A stretch of DNA of 64,000 nt from Rhizobium sp. FY34 (lineage in GTDB: Bacteria > Pseudomonadota > Alphaproteobacteria > Rhizobiales > Rhizobiaceae): positions 1-64,000 of the forward strand of contig NZ_STFZ01000007.1 in the NCBI RefSeq assembly GCF_005222845.1, in the 5' to 3' direction. The notes beneath the pieces were generated by a model. The model saw only the letters and a list, made by a program, of their open reading frames with translations, was not told where the DNA came from and did no database searches. A program made the position numbers and the translations under genes. This document shows positions 36,338 to 44,795 of the stretch, one piece after another (positions within the stretch are counted from its first letter, which is position 1; each line of letters begins with the position of its first letter).

Positions 36338-38715
36338 GCCTTGTCCCTATCCACCGCGTTCCCCAACGCGATACCCAGCATCTGATTCAGCCTCTGGGCA
36401 AAAATGTCAGTTGCCCCCCTCTCGTTGAGAAGAGCCAGAACCCTCGACTGTCCCTGCAATACGCGATCACGCTGCTCAAGGGCGAATTCGACCTTTTCGC
36501 TGAAATCCGCCATGTCGAGAGGTGCGCACAGGAGAAGATGCTCCCCTTCATCTCCCAAAATCTCGGTAATTTCCGGCAATCGCATCACGATCGCCGGAGC
36601 ACCATAGGTGAGCGCATCGCGCAGCGGCGCGGGAAACCCGTTCTCACGGGTGGATGTCATGCAGACAACGGCCGCGTTTCGGTTGAGCCAAGCGATATCG
36701 GCGTCACTCGCTTGATGCACGATTTCCAGATGCGGATGAAGACTGAAGGTATCGGCGATCGCTCTTGCCGGCGAATTGGCAGCCAGCGGTTCGGTCAGCA
36801 CGGCCAGAAGGTCAGGATGCATCTGTCGCAGCGAGGCGAATGATTTGAGGAAGAACGCGATGTTCCCGCCCGGTCGGTTGGCTGCGGGGTAAAAGAGAAA
36901 GCGGCGCCCTGCGATGCGATCTTCCATCCGGTTTTCCCGGTTCGAATCACGCAAGGCCGCTTGTTCACAGGAAACAGGTCGAAGCGGGAGAGCGATGAAT
37001 CTGTCCACGGCAGCTGCTTCGATCACTCCGGCGGCGACCAGTGGACCGGCTCCCGCCTCCCGAGCCGTAAAGATAGTCGATGCCCTGCCGATCAGAGCTC
37101 TCGCGACATTTGCAGTCTCAGCCTCTTGGCCATCGCTACGACCTGACGTGACATTTGCAAGCAGGAGAGGAAGATAGTCTGGTAAATAGAGCGAAACAGG
37201 GTGCTCCAGAAGCAGGCTTTCTGGAAAGAGTGTGGGGTGAGGAATGATGGCCAGACAAACGTCCTCACGGCTGTTCAGCCGTTCGATGAAACTCAGCCGT
37301 GCCAGTTCTTCAATGAACTCACTACCGATTCCATCTTCGGCTTCGATAACGTGAAGCTCCATGCGTCCGCTGTGGATCTCTGCTGCGAATCGATCGTAGA
37401 CGTCGCTTTTCTGTGAAGACAGGCAGCTTACCAGGAGGTGAAAGTCCGTCGTGCGGTTGGTTGTTCGCAACACTGCATCCACCATCGGTCGCACTCCTTC
37501 AAGGAGGTGGCAGCCACCGCCGAAGAACGAATTCAGTCCATCAGCATGCATGAATAGCGCGATTGTTCGTGTACTCGCAGGCTTGCGATGCCCGCCAATG
37601 TCAATCGGGGCGGACAAGTGGCTGGGGGAATCGCTCTTTTCCGTTTCAGCGAGCATCGTCCTCTGGGGCATGTTGCCAAGAAGTCTAGAAAAGACCTCTT
37701 CGAAGACGGGTCGGACGCGAATGCGCTCAAAACGTTGCCGTACGGCTTCCTGACAGCTTATCACATCGGATATGAAATGCGCATCGTCGTTAAGCAGATA
37801 GCGTAGTTTGCGTTCGCTACTGACCCTGTTGTCTATCAGGCCGGGTGTGTTCCTGGGCAAGAGGCGCGCCAGCAACGAGCCTGGCGCATAGAGCACGGGT
37901 CCGCCAAGTTCCATCATTTCGATGGGGGAAAGATCGCCAGCCCACTCGCGGTGTGGGTGGAAAAAGCCAGACGACTGCGCGAGACTTCGCAGGAAAGTCT
38001 GCCGCTCGATGTTTCCCAAGACCCGTGCATCCGGATGATGGCGTTGCTGGGAGCCGTAGATCCTGAAGACTTTGTGCGGATATTCCATGTTGAAGGTTTC
38101 ATAGGCTGTCCGATGAAGAGGATCCTCCAGATCCGGTATGGACGTGGCAATGACCGGATCGTGTTTTTTTACGCGGCTCCACAAGCCGGAATGGGAATAC
38201 ACATCATCAGCGAGCCTGTAGGGCACATAGTCCTGGCACAGGTCGTGAAACCACCGGCTTTCCTCTTCGATGGATTCGGGGCAAAAAGGAATGACGGTAA
38301 AATTATCCCGGCCCACAAGCCTTTCCCAAAGGCCGGCGTTGATCAGATATTCGGACAGGTTTTGCGCGATACCATAGGTCCGGAATATGATTGGTCTGCG
38401 GAAAGACTCGACGAAACCCCGCAACCATGCGGGATTACCCGCAATGACGACCGCATCAAAATGACTCTCGACGAGGTCCGCAATCTCTGGCGTCAGCCGT
38501 CTGCCAAAAAAATCCGTCGCCATGAGCTTGGCAAGTATGTCCCGCGCCAGGGTCGTCTGCAGCTTGCCGTCGATCATCAGGCCAGCTGAGACGTTATTAA
38601 TCAATGTTGCACGGGCTGGGTTGAAAACCTCAAATCCCATCTCGCGCAACTGGCAAACTTCAATGCCATTGAGGACATTATCGGCGCCCAACCAGAAAAT
38701 ACGTTTAGGGGTCAT
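36328..38715 (-). CDS. Large protein with two glycosyltransferase-like halves
   Basis: This 795-residue protein appears to hold two GT-B-type units. The first (about 1-370) ends in FRIYGSQQRHHPDARVLG ... FHPHREWAGDLSPIEMMELGGPV, similar to the donor half of CgeB/Glyco_trans_1_2-type enzymes. The second (about 385-780) has LFMHADGLNSFFGGG, FYPAANRPGGNIAFFLKSFASL and CMTSTRENGFPAPLRDALTYGAPAIV, a GT4-like donor half with the E-x-G-F element. A single protein with two transferases could add two sugars in turn. Its ATGA start overlaps the TPR gene stop by 4 bases. The exact family is uncertain. Confidence 0.7.
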   Translation of the reverse strand: MTPKRIFWLGADNVLNGIEVCQLREMGFEVFNPARATLINNVSAGLMIDGKLQTTLARDILAKLMATDFFGRRLTPEIADLVESHFDAVVIAGNPAWLRGFVESFRRPIIFRTYGIAQNLSEYLINAGLWERLVGRDNFTVIPFCPESIEEESRWFHDLCQDYVPYRLADDVYSHSGLWSRVKKHDPVIATSIPDLEDPLHRTAYETFNMEYPHKVFRIYGSQQRHHPDARVLGNIERQTFLRSLAQSSGFFHPHREWAGDLSPIEMMELGGPVLYAPGSLLARLLPRNTPGLIDNRVSSERKLRYLLNDDAHFISDVISCQEAVRQRFERIRVRPVFEEVFSRLLGNMPQRTMLAETEKSDSPSHLSAPIDIGGHRKPASTRTIALFMHADGLNSFFGGGCHLLEGVRPMVDAVLRTTNRTTDFHLLVSCLSSQKSDVYDRFAAEIHSGRMELHVIEAEDGIGSEFIEELARLSFIERLNSREDVCLAIIPHPTLFPESLLLEHPVSLYLPDYLPLLLANVTSGRSDGQEAETANVARALIGRASTIFTAREAGAGPLVAAGVIEAAAVDRFIALPLRPVSCEQAALRDSNRENRMEDRIAGRRFLFYPAANRPGGNIAFFLKSFASLRQMHPDLLAVLTEPLAANSPARAIADTFSLHPHLEIVHQASDADIAWLNRNAAVVCMTSTRENGFPAPLRDALTYGAPAIVMRLPEITEILGDEGEHLLLCAPLDMADFSEKVEFALEQRDRVLQGQSRVLALLNERGATDIFAQRLNQMLGIALGNAVDRDKACV

Positions 38716-39578
38716 TGTTCACGCTTGCCCTGGCCAAGGCGGTCCTCGCGGCGGGACGATGCCTCCAACACCATTCCGGCAAAACTTATCGCCGGATCTC
38801 CTTTCAGAAATTCCTCGCGGCGGTGGTCTGGAAGGAAGCCTGCGAGAGCGTGCCGTGTCACCATGTGCGCCCTGCCATTACGGGAAAGTGTGTCCAATAC
38901 GAATCGATCACGGCATCCCAGGGCGACAGCTCGCTCATAGCTCTCCATCGCTTGCTGACGTTTGCCGGCCCTTTGTCCAAGGTGACCGATCTGGAGATGC
39001 AGATCGGCATCCAGCCTGTCGATTGCCAGTGCGCGCTCATACGCCTGGCGCGCAGCGTCGAGATCGCCGGCTTCCTTGAGAACGTTGCCGAGTTGGACGA
39101 GATAGGGGAATGGACGCGAAGACCTTACCAATCCCTTCTCATAGAACTGCGCCGCCTCGCGCCATAGCCCCTTGTCGCGATGGCGGTCCCCCTGAAAGAA
39201 GAAATCTTCGGCGGAGTGTAGTGCATCAGACCCATCCTCGAGCGACAACTGCACAAAACGTTTGACATGAGGATCCCTGGATCCCAGATGTGCCGCGCGG
39301 CGGTAGCAGGCCTCGGCCTTCTGCGGGTTCTTCATCAATACATAAAGGTGCCCTATCTGAAGATGGATGTCGGCATCATCAGGTTTTAGGGAGAGGGCCT
39401 TGAGATAGGCTTCTTCCGCTTCGGTCTGTTGGCCCAGCTCCTTGAGCATATGCCCGTATTGCACCCAGAGACCGCAGGCCGAGGGAAACCGATCGAGGCC
39501 GCTTCGATAGACTTGCGCGGCTTCGCTCCAACGCTTCTGATCGCGATAGCGATCAGCCTCCCGGAAGACTTTGCGCAT
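38712..39578 (-). CDS. Tetratricopeptide-repeat (TPR) protein
   Basis: This 288-residue protein (ATG 39578) is made of TPR-like helical pairs: SEAAQVYRSGLDRFPS, QTEAEEAYLKALSLKPDDADIHLQIGHL, PQKAEACYRRAAHLGSRDP, WREAAQFYEKGLVRS, LDAARQAYERALAIDRLDADLHLQIGHL and RQQAMESYERAVALG. It has no signal peptide, so it is probably cytoplasmic. TPR proteins next to glycosyltransferases often hold assembly complexes or measure length, but no such role is proven here. A longer ORF from 39647 adds a tail with no clear start site. It overlaps the next gene by 4 bases and heads this operon. Confidence 0.82.
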   Translation of the reverse strand: MRKVFREADRYRDQKRWSEAAQVYRSGLDRFPSACGLWVQYGHMLKELGQQTEAEEAYLKALSLKPDDADIHLQIGHLYVLMKNPQKAEACYRRAAHLGSRDPHVKRFVQLSLEDGSDALHSAEDFFFQGDRHRDKGLWREAAQFYEKGLVRSSRPFPYLVQLGNVLKEAGDLDAARQAYERALAIDRLDADLHLQIGHLGQRAGKRQQAMESYERAVALGCRDRFVLDTLSRNGRAHMVTRHALAGFLPDHRREEFLKGDPAISFAGMVLEASSRREDRLGQGKREQ

Positions 39579-39948
39579 AGCCCATTTTAAAATCACGTCA
39601 ACTCGCCCTCGACTGCCGATCAACCAATACCACACCAAAGACGTCACGCCAGTATTCTGCGACCGAATCGAGGAAGCAAGTCTCAGTTATGATCAACGTT
39701 CCTCGCTTACCTCACCATGCATCAATGGAGCGGTGCCAGGTGACGACCGCGGTCAATTTTGCCTCGCCGCTCTGGCCTGGATAGGATGCAGAATCAGGCC
39801 TTTTACGTGCTTCTCCCGAAGCTTTCGTCCTGACGTACTCAATTCCCGAAATTTCATATGGAATAACCACTCAAGATACGGTTGACGGTTGGTCGCGAAC
39901 CGTTAAAACTTCCCGCAAAGTTTGTAAGATCCCGGAGAGCAATGAACA
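39579..39948. promoter_or_regulatory. Divergent intergenic region between the TPR operon and the C-methyltransferase gene
   Basis: No gene is supported in these 370 bases. Promoters for both directions must lie here. A dyad ACGGTT-7-AACCGT at 39885-39903 lies about 45 bases before the plus-strand gene and could be an operator. The stretch 39830-39880 is relatively AT-rich. Confidence 0.35.
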
Positions 39949-41184
39949 ATGGACGAACCTTATAAGCAAATTTCCGGGTGCCGCATTAGTGGTTCCAAGA
40001 ATTTGGTCAGCGTGTTGCAGCTTGGTCATCAAGAATTGACCGGTGTGTTTCCGTCTCCAGGGCAGTCTGTAACATCAGGCCCCCTGGATCTGGTCTGGTG
40101 TCAGGATAGCGGCCTGCTTCAGCTCGCCCATACTTACAATTCGTCGGAAATGTACGGCGACAACTACGGCTATCGTTCAGGCCTCAACGCCTCAATGGTT
40201 CGACATCTCACGAACAAGATCGGTTTTCTTGAGAAATTCGCAGCCCTGGCCCCGACAGATGTCGTTCTTGACATTGGTTCTAATGACTGCACCTCGCTCA
40301 AGGCCTACACCGTGCCCGGCATCGAGCGCATTGGGATCGATCCCACCGGAGCGAAGTTTCGCGAATACTATCCGGACGATGTAAAACTGGTCCCGGACTT
40401 CTTCACGGCCGACAATTTCCGCAAGGTTAGCCAGAAGTCAGCCAAGATCGTAACATCGATCGCCATGTTCTATGATCTGGATGATCCGATTGCATTTGCA
40501 CGCGATATTGCCTCGGTGCTTGCAGCCGATGGCCTATGGCATTTCGAACAGAGCTATATGCCTTCGATGCTGCGGACCACATCTTATGACACCATTTGCC
40601 ATGAGCATCTGGAATATTACAGCCTCGGTGTCGTAAACCTTATTCTGGCCGCGGCCGACATGCGCGTGGTCGATGTACAGATGAACGGCATCAATGGCGG
40701 AAGCTTTGCCGTGACGGCCGCCCATAAGGGGTCGACGCACAAGGCCAATAGCGCAGTGATCAACTGGCTTCTGGAGCAGGAAGATCGCATGGGACTGAAC
40801 ACCGTGCGCCCCTTCCGTGAATTCGAGGATCGCGTTTATCGCCACAGGGCAGACCTTACCCGATTGCTGAAGGCCTTGGCCGCCGATGGCAAGACGGTGA
40901 TCGGCTATGGCGCATCCACGAAGGGCAATGTCACCTTGCAATTCTGCGGCATTACGGAAAAGGAGCTTCCGGCCATTGCGGAAGTGAACACCGAAAAATT
41001 TGGCAAGGTCACTCCGGGCACTCGAATCCCGATTATTTCGGAAGCTGAGGCAAGAGCGATGCAACCGGACTACTTCCTCGTGCTTCCGTGGCATTTCAAG
41101 GAAGGCATATTGCAGCGTGAGAAAGAGTATCTTGCTAAGGGGGGGAAATTCATCTTTCCATTCCCCGAAATCGAGATCGTCTGA
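39949..41184 (+). CDS. Sugar C-methyltransferase-like protein (Methyltransf_13/23/14 architecture)
   Basis: The 411-residue protein has the three-part layout of NDP-sugar C-methyltransferases: an N-terminal metal-binding-type region (CRISGSKNLVSVLQLG ... LVWCQDSGLLQLAHTY), a SAM-binding core (DVVLDIGSNDCTSLKAY, GIDPTGAKF, FYDLDDPIAFARDI, WHFEQSYMPSML, CHEHLEYYSL) and a C-terminal domain (GYGASTKGNVTLQFCGI, PIISEAEARAMQPDYFLVLPWHFKEGI). In place of two CxxC pairs it has CRIS and CQDS, so each second Cys is Ser; this may be normal in its subfamily. It likely methylates a sugar nucleotide of the glycan. It stands alone on this strand at the island edge. Confidence 0.83.
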   Translation: MDEPYKQISGCRISGSKNLVSVLQLGHQELTGVFPSPGQSVTSGPLDLVWCQDSGLLQLAHTYNSSEMYGDNYGYRSGLNASMVRHLTNKIGFLEKFAALAPTDVVLDIGSNDCTSLKAYTVPGIERIGIDPTGAKFREYYPDDVKLVPDFFTADNFRKVSQKSAKIVTSIAMFYDLDDPIAFARDIASVLAADGLWHFEQSYMPSMLRTTSYDTICHEHLEYYSLGVVNLILAAADMRVVDVQMNGINGGSFAVTAAHKGSTHKANSAVINWLLEQEDRMGLNTVRPFREFEDRVYRHRADLTRLLKALAADGKTVIGYGASTKGNVTLQFCGITEKELPAIAEVNTEKFGKVTPGTRIPIISEAEARAMQPDYFLVLPWHFKEGILQREKEYLAKGGKFIFPFPEIEIV

Positions 41185-41219
41185 TCAGGTCCAATTCATC
41201 GAAATAAAATCCAGTCGAT

Positions 41220-41275
41220 GAGGTCGCTGCCGTGTTCTGCGGTGAGACTATCCGCCTTGGTATGGCGGCGACCTC
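41220..41275. repeat. Long inverted repeat after the C-methyltransferase gene
   Basis: GAGGTCGCTGCC (41220-41231) and GGCGGCGACCTC (41264-41275) pair over 12 bases with one mismatch, with a nested GCGG/CCGC stem in the loop. No T-run follows, so it may be a stable RNA end, a recombination scar or a weak terminator. The bases between it and repeat copy C show no gene. Confidence 0.5.
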
Positions 41276-41417
41276 AGAGATTGGCGCAAACGAGCTCATA
41301 GACATTCGACCTTGCAAGACTTCGGGTGAGAATTGGGATATGGGCGGTGCGCATTCCGGGTTGCGCGGAAACAATTGATTTCTGCAAATCCTTAGCCACT
41401 CGCCGGCATCGATCAGT

Positions 41418-41581
41418 CTAGTGGATTGAATTTGACATCTGATACCCGCTTGCGGAACACTCCCTGATCAAATGTCAAATTCGAAAATTCCACTGGAATC
41501 ATAGTCTTGATAGTGGTTCTCTTGATTCCGACATTTGCTCGCGAGTGTGCTGGGATGAAAATGTCGGAATCAAACCACTTG
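41418..41581 (+). repeat. CTAG-ended palindromic repeat, copy C
   Basis: This 164-bp copy is the most regular. Arm one is CTAGTGGATTGAATTTGACAT pairing with ATGTCAAATTCGAAAATTCCACT. After a spacer, arm two is TTGATTCCGACATTT pairing with AAATGTCGGAATCAA and ending CCACTTG. So it is two successive stem-loops with CTAG-like ends. The rest of the 588-base gap (41185-41772) has the 41220 inverted repeat but no gene; 41582-41760 shows nothing I can name. Confidence 0.88.
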
Positions 41582-41772
41582 CGTACCACTTCGGTCTCGA
41601 ACTGCCTGGTAAAACTCCTTGGATTTCGCATGCCGGATTCCTGACAGATCAAGAAAACCTCTGCACTCTTCCAAAGCGCGTCCTGCTCAGCGTAGAGCCG
41701 TTCTGATGGACAACTGCAGGCCCGGTCGCTAGAACGCTCGGAGCATAGGGCAGGCATCTTGAGGAGGATGTG

Positions 41773-42975
41773 ATGGCGCAAGCCGTATCTGCGCTGATGG
41801 ACCGGGAGGATCCTGTGAGCATTCCAAAAAAACTCCAAGCAGCCGATATTTTGCCAAGGGATGACGGTGCGATCCTGATCGGGCGCGTCTGGTCGAAGGC
41901 GCAGGGCGGGCCCTGCGTCGTGTTGGTGCGCGATCGGCAGGTTCATGACGTGACCGAGCTTGGCCCCACGGTTTCCATGGCGCTGGAGCGGCCGGATCTG
42001 GTGTCCACTCTCGTTACTGGTTCGTTTCCCGATCTGGGTCCGCTCGAGGCCTTTCTTGATGGAAGCGAGGGGGAGATCCTCGCGCCCATCGACCTTCAGG
42101 CGGTGAAGGCCGCCGGCGTTACCTTCGCAGACAGCATGCTGGAACGGGTGATCGAGGAGCAGGCGCGCGGTGATGCCTCGCGTGCACAGGCCATCCGGGC
42201 GCAACTCGCGCCGGTGATCGGCGATAATCTGCGCGGTATTGCCGCCGGTTCCGAACAGGCCGCCAAGGTGAAGGCGCTCTTGCAGGGCCTGAACCTCTGG
42301 TCGCAATATCTGGAGGTTGGCATCGGCCCGGATGCCGAGATTTTTACCAAGGCGCAACCGATGTCTTCTGTCGGATGCGGGGCAGAGGTGGGTATCCATC
42401 CGATATCGCAATGGAACAATCCGGAACCGGAAGTCGTGCTGGCCATTCGTTCCGACGGCGAGGTTGTCGGCGCAACTCTTGGCAATGATGTCAATCTGCG
42501 CGATGTGGAAGGGCGTTCGGCTTTGCTTCTCGGCAAGGCCAAGGATAATAATGCCTCCTGCGCCATCGGCCCCTTCATCCGCCTGTTCCACGGCGATTTC
42601 ACGCTGCAGGCCTTGGATAGGGTTCGAGTCTCACTGCTGGTCGAGGGCGAAGATGGCTTCACCATGACCGGTGAAAGTGCCATGAGCGCCATCAGCCGCA
42701 GCCCGGCCAATCTGGCAGCCCAGCTTCTCAACCGCAATCACCAGTATCCGGACGGTGCGGTGCTGTTTCTCGGCACCATGTTTGCCCCGGTCAAGGACAG
42801 GCGCGGCGCGGGTCAGGGCTTTACCCATGAAGTGGGGGACCGGGTGGAGATCTCGGCGCCCGAGCTTGGGCGGTTGGTCAACTTTGTCAACCGCAGCGAT
42901 GCCTGCCCGGAATGGCGTTTTGGTACCGGTGCCCTGATGGCCAATCTGGCGCGCCGGGGCCTGCTAAAGGACTGA
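41773..42975 (+). CDS. Fumarylacetoacetate hydrolase (FAH) family protein
   Basis: This 400-residue protein has an FAH-type catalytic part in its C-terminal two thirds: GVTFADSMLERVIEEQ (start of the fold), EVGIHPISQWNNPEPEVVLAIRSDGEVVGATLGNDVNLRDVEG (metal and substrate site) and GFTHEVGDRVEIS. FAH-family enzymes cleave C-C bonds or dehydrate acyl/sugar acids. The family has many substrates, so none can be given here. A GGAGG ribosome site lies 5 bases before the ATG at 41773; a GTG directly before it gives a one-residue-longer form. It marks the return to ordinary chromosomal genes and converges with the EamA gene. Confidence 0.85.
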   Translation: MAQAVSALMDREDPVSIPKKLQAADILPRDDGAILIGRVWSKAQGGPCVVLVRDRQVHDVTELGPTVSMALERPDLVSTLVTGSFPDLGPLEAFLDGSEGEILAPIDLQAVKAAGVTFADSMLERVIEEQARGDASRAQAIRAQLAPVIGDNLRGIAAGSEQAAKVKALLQGLNLWSQYLEVGIGPDAEIFTKAQPMSSVGCGAEVGIHPISQWNNPEPEVVLAIRSDGEVVGATLGNDVNLRDVEGRSALLLGKAKDNNASCAIGPFIRLFHGDFTLQALDRVRVSLLVEGEDGFTMTGESAMSAISRSPANLAAQLLNRNHQYPDGAVLFLGTMFAPVKDRRGAGQGFTHEVGDRVEISAPELGRLVNFVNRSDACPEWRFGTGALMANLARRGLLKD

Positions 42976-42999
42976 GGTTACGTCGTTTGCCGGCTAGCT

Positions 43000-43920
43000 T
43001 TATTCCGGTATGGCGGGCAGAACCGTCTCGTGCTTCTTTAGCTGCCGTTCGCGGAAGAAGATGAAGAGGCCGGAGCCGACAATCAGGGTCGCGCCGATTA
43101 CCATGGGCGTGCGCGGCACTTCGCCAAAGAAGATCCAGCCGAACAGAACGGCCCAGAGCAGCAGCGTATATTGAAGCGGTGCCACGGTTGCCGCATCGGA
43201 TATCTTCAGGGCGCGGTTGACCAGCATATGCGCGCCCATGGCGACGATGCCAAGCAGGCAGAGCAGCAGGCCTTCCGTCACTGAGGTCAGCGGTGCCCAA
43301 TCAAAGGGCGCAATGAAAAGCCCGGCCAGTGCCGATCCAGAAAGCTGGAAGAAAACCAGCGTCTTGTCCGGCGTCTGGCGCAGGCTTCGGCCAGACAGCA
43401 TCATGAAGGCAAAGGCGCCTGTGCCGATGATCGAAATGACCGCCGGAAGTGTGAACATTGCGGTGGATGGCTCGAGCGTGATGATGACGCCGACAAAGCC
43501 GATGGCAATGGCACTCCAGCGGCGCCAGCCGACCTTTTCCCCCAGCAGCAGCGGCGAGGCGGCGGCCACATAAATGGGGGCTGCCAGCCAATAGGTCATC
43601 ACGTCGGCAAGCGGCATATAGATGACGGCATAGTAGAAGCAGAAGATTTCGAGCGTCGAGAAAGCCACGCGGGCCGCCTGCAGGCCGGGTCGCTCGACGC
43701 TGAGGATCGGCTTCAGCCCGCTTCTCCAGAGAAAGGGCGCAAGAATGACAAGTGCAGCCAAGCTGCGGATCAGAATCACCTGGCCAAGGCCATAATTGGC
43801 CACCAGCCATTTGCCGATCGCATCATTCATCGCAAACATCAGCATGCCGAGCAGCATGATGCTGGGGCCGGCCGCGAGCAAACCGGTTTTTGCGGCGCGG
43901 GCTGTGGGCTGGACGCTCAT
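43000..43920 (-). CDS. EamA/DMT-superfamily transporter
   Basis: This 306-residue membrane protein has about ten hydrophobic helices in two EamA-like halves (first half near MLLGMLMFAMNDAIGKWLV, second near IIGTGAFAFMMLSGRSL). Such proteins move small metabolites in or out; the substrate is unknown. I chose the ATG 43920, which has GAGGAAA 4 bases before it; an ORF to 44004 adds a tail without hydrophobic segments. It is convergent with the FAH gene (24 bases) and downstream of the putR terminator. Confidence 0.85.
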   Translation of the reverse strand: MSVQPTARAAKTGLLAAGPSIMLLGMLMFAMNDAIGKWLVANYGLGQVILIRSLAALVILAPFLWRSGLKPILSVERPGLQAARVAFSTLEIFCFYYAVIYMPLADVMTYWLAAPIYVAAASPLLLGEKVGWRRWSAIAIGFVGVIITLEPSTAMFTLPAVISIIGTGAFAFMMLSGRSLRQTPDKTLVFFQLSGSALAGLFIAPFDWAPLTSVTEGLLLCLLGIVAMGAHMLVNRALKISDAATVAPLQYTLLLWAVLFGWIFFGEVPRTPMVIGATLIVGSGLFIFFRERQLKKHETVLPAIPE

Positions 43921-44049
43921 GGATTTCCTCGAGATTCTGATGCGTTGGAGCGCTGGAGCGTTAGCACGGGCTGAACTGTTCGGCCACCCGGCTGCCACCC
44001 TCAAGGGCGCCTGCTTCCGTTGCCTGTTCTGGCAGAAAGCCCTGAAGGC

Positions 44050-44075
44050 AAAAAAGCCCCGCCGAACGGCAGGGC
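44050..44075 (-). terminator. Rho-independent terminator of putR
   Basis: On the minus strand GCCCTGCCG-TT-CGGCGGGGC forms a strong hairpin followed by TTTTTTG. It lies about 145 bases after the putR stop. The T-run and GC stem make this a convincing intrinsic terminator. Confidence 0.85.
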
Positions 44076-44220
44076 AATCTGGGGGAAAAACCCAAAGCCT
44101 TGCGGCTCGGGCATGTCTATAGAGCCAGAATTCCCGACAACCGGCGAGGTCGATTTGCCTGAAAACGGTACGATCTTAAGTGAAAACGACATTGGTGACC
44201 GGTATATGAACTGATCGGCC

Positions 44221-44682
44221 CTAGCGCTCCTTGACGGACTGCATGGCAACCGATGTGGACGTGCTGGCCACATGCGGCAGGCTTGAGATTTTGTCGCCCA
44301 GAACCTCGCGGTAGCGGCGGATGTTTTGCGTTCTCACCTTGAGCAGATAGTCGAAGCGGCCAGCAATCATGTGGCACTCCTCCACTTCCTTGATGCGCCG
44401 CACCGCTTGATTGAACTCGCTTAAGGCCTTTTCCCGCGTATCGGAGAGCTTTACTTCCGCAAAAGCGACATGATCGAGGCCCAGTTTCTGCGGATCGATT
44501 ACGGCGCGGAAGCCCTGGATATAGCCCTCGTCCACCAGGCGTTTCAGCCTTGCATTGCAGGGCGTCTTCGACAAACCGATGCGGGCGGCAAGCTCGGTCA
44601 CTGAGATGCGGCCATTGTCGGCCACCGCATCGAGGATCTTCAGGTCGAAACCATCCAGATCGACTGGTTTTGGCGCATCCAT
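44221..44682 (-). CDS. putR: Lrp/AsnC-family regulator, probable PutR
   Basis: This 153-residue regulator has an N-terminal winged helix-turn-helix (FDLKILDAVADNGRISVTELAARIGLSKTPCNARLKRL) and a C-terminal RAM/AsnC effector domain (AFAEVKLSD ... CHMIAGRFDYLLKVRTQNI). It is divergent from putA with 113 bases between. In Agrobacterium and Rhodobacter an Lrp-type PutR activates putA in response to proline, and the gene layout here is the same. Its binding sites are probably in the 113-base gap. Confidence 0.88.
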   Translation of the reverse strand: MDAPKPVDLDGFDLKILDAVADNGRISVTELAARIGLSKTPCNARLKRLVDEGYIQGFRAVIDPQKLGLDHVAFAEVKLSDTREKALSEFNQAVRRIKEVEECHMIAGRFDYLLKVRTQNIRRYREVLGDKISSLPHVASTSTSVAMQSVKER

Positions 44683-44795
44683 AGGAATTATCTCCGTCTA
44701 CTTCGCCATATTTGGTACTATAGCCTGAAAATGAGCTCCATTAAAGTCTGCGTGAAATTGCATCCTGCGTTACCATCCGTGCATTCAGCCCCTCC

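Noticed and set aside
41413..42591. Open frame (392 codons) on the minus strand over the FAH gene and repeat copy C
   Set aside because: It is antisense to the FAH gene, and its C-terminus is just the translated repeat, which also appears in a small frame over copy B.
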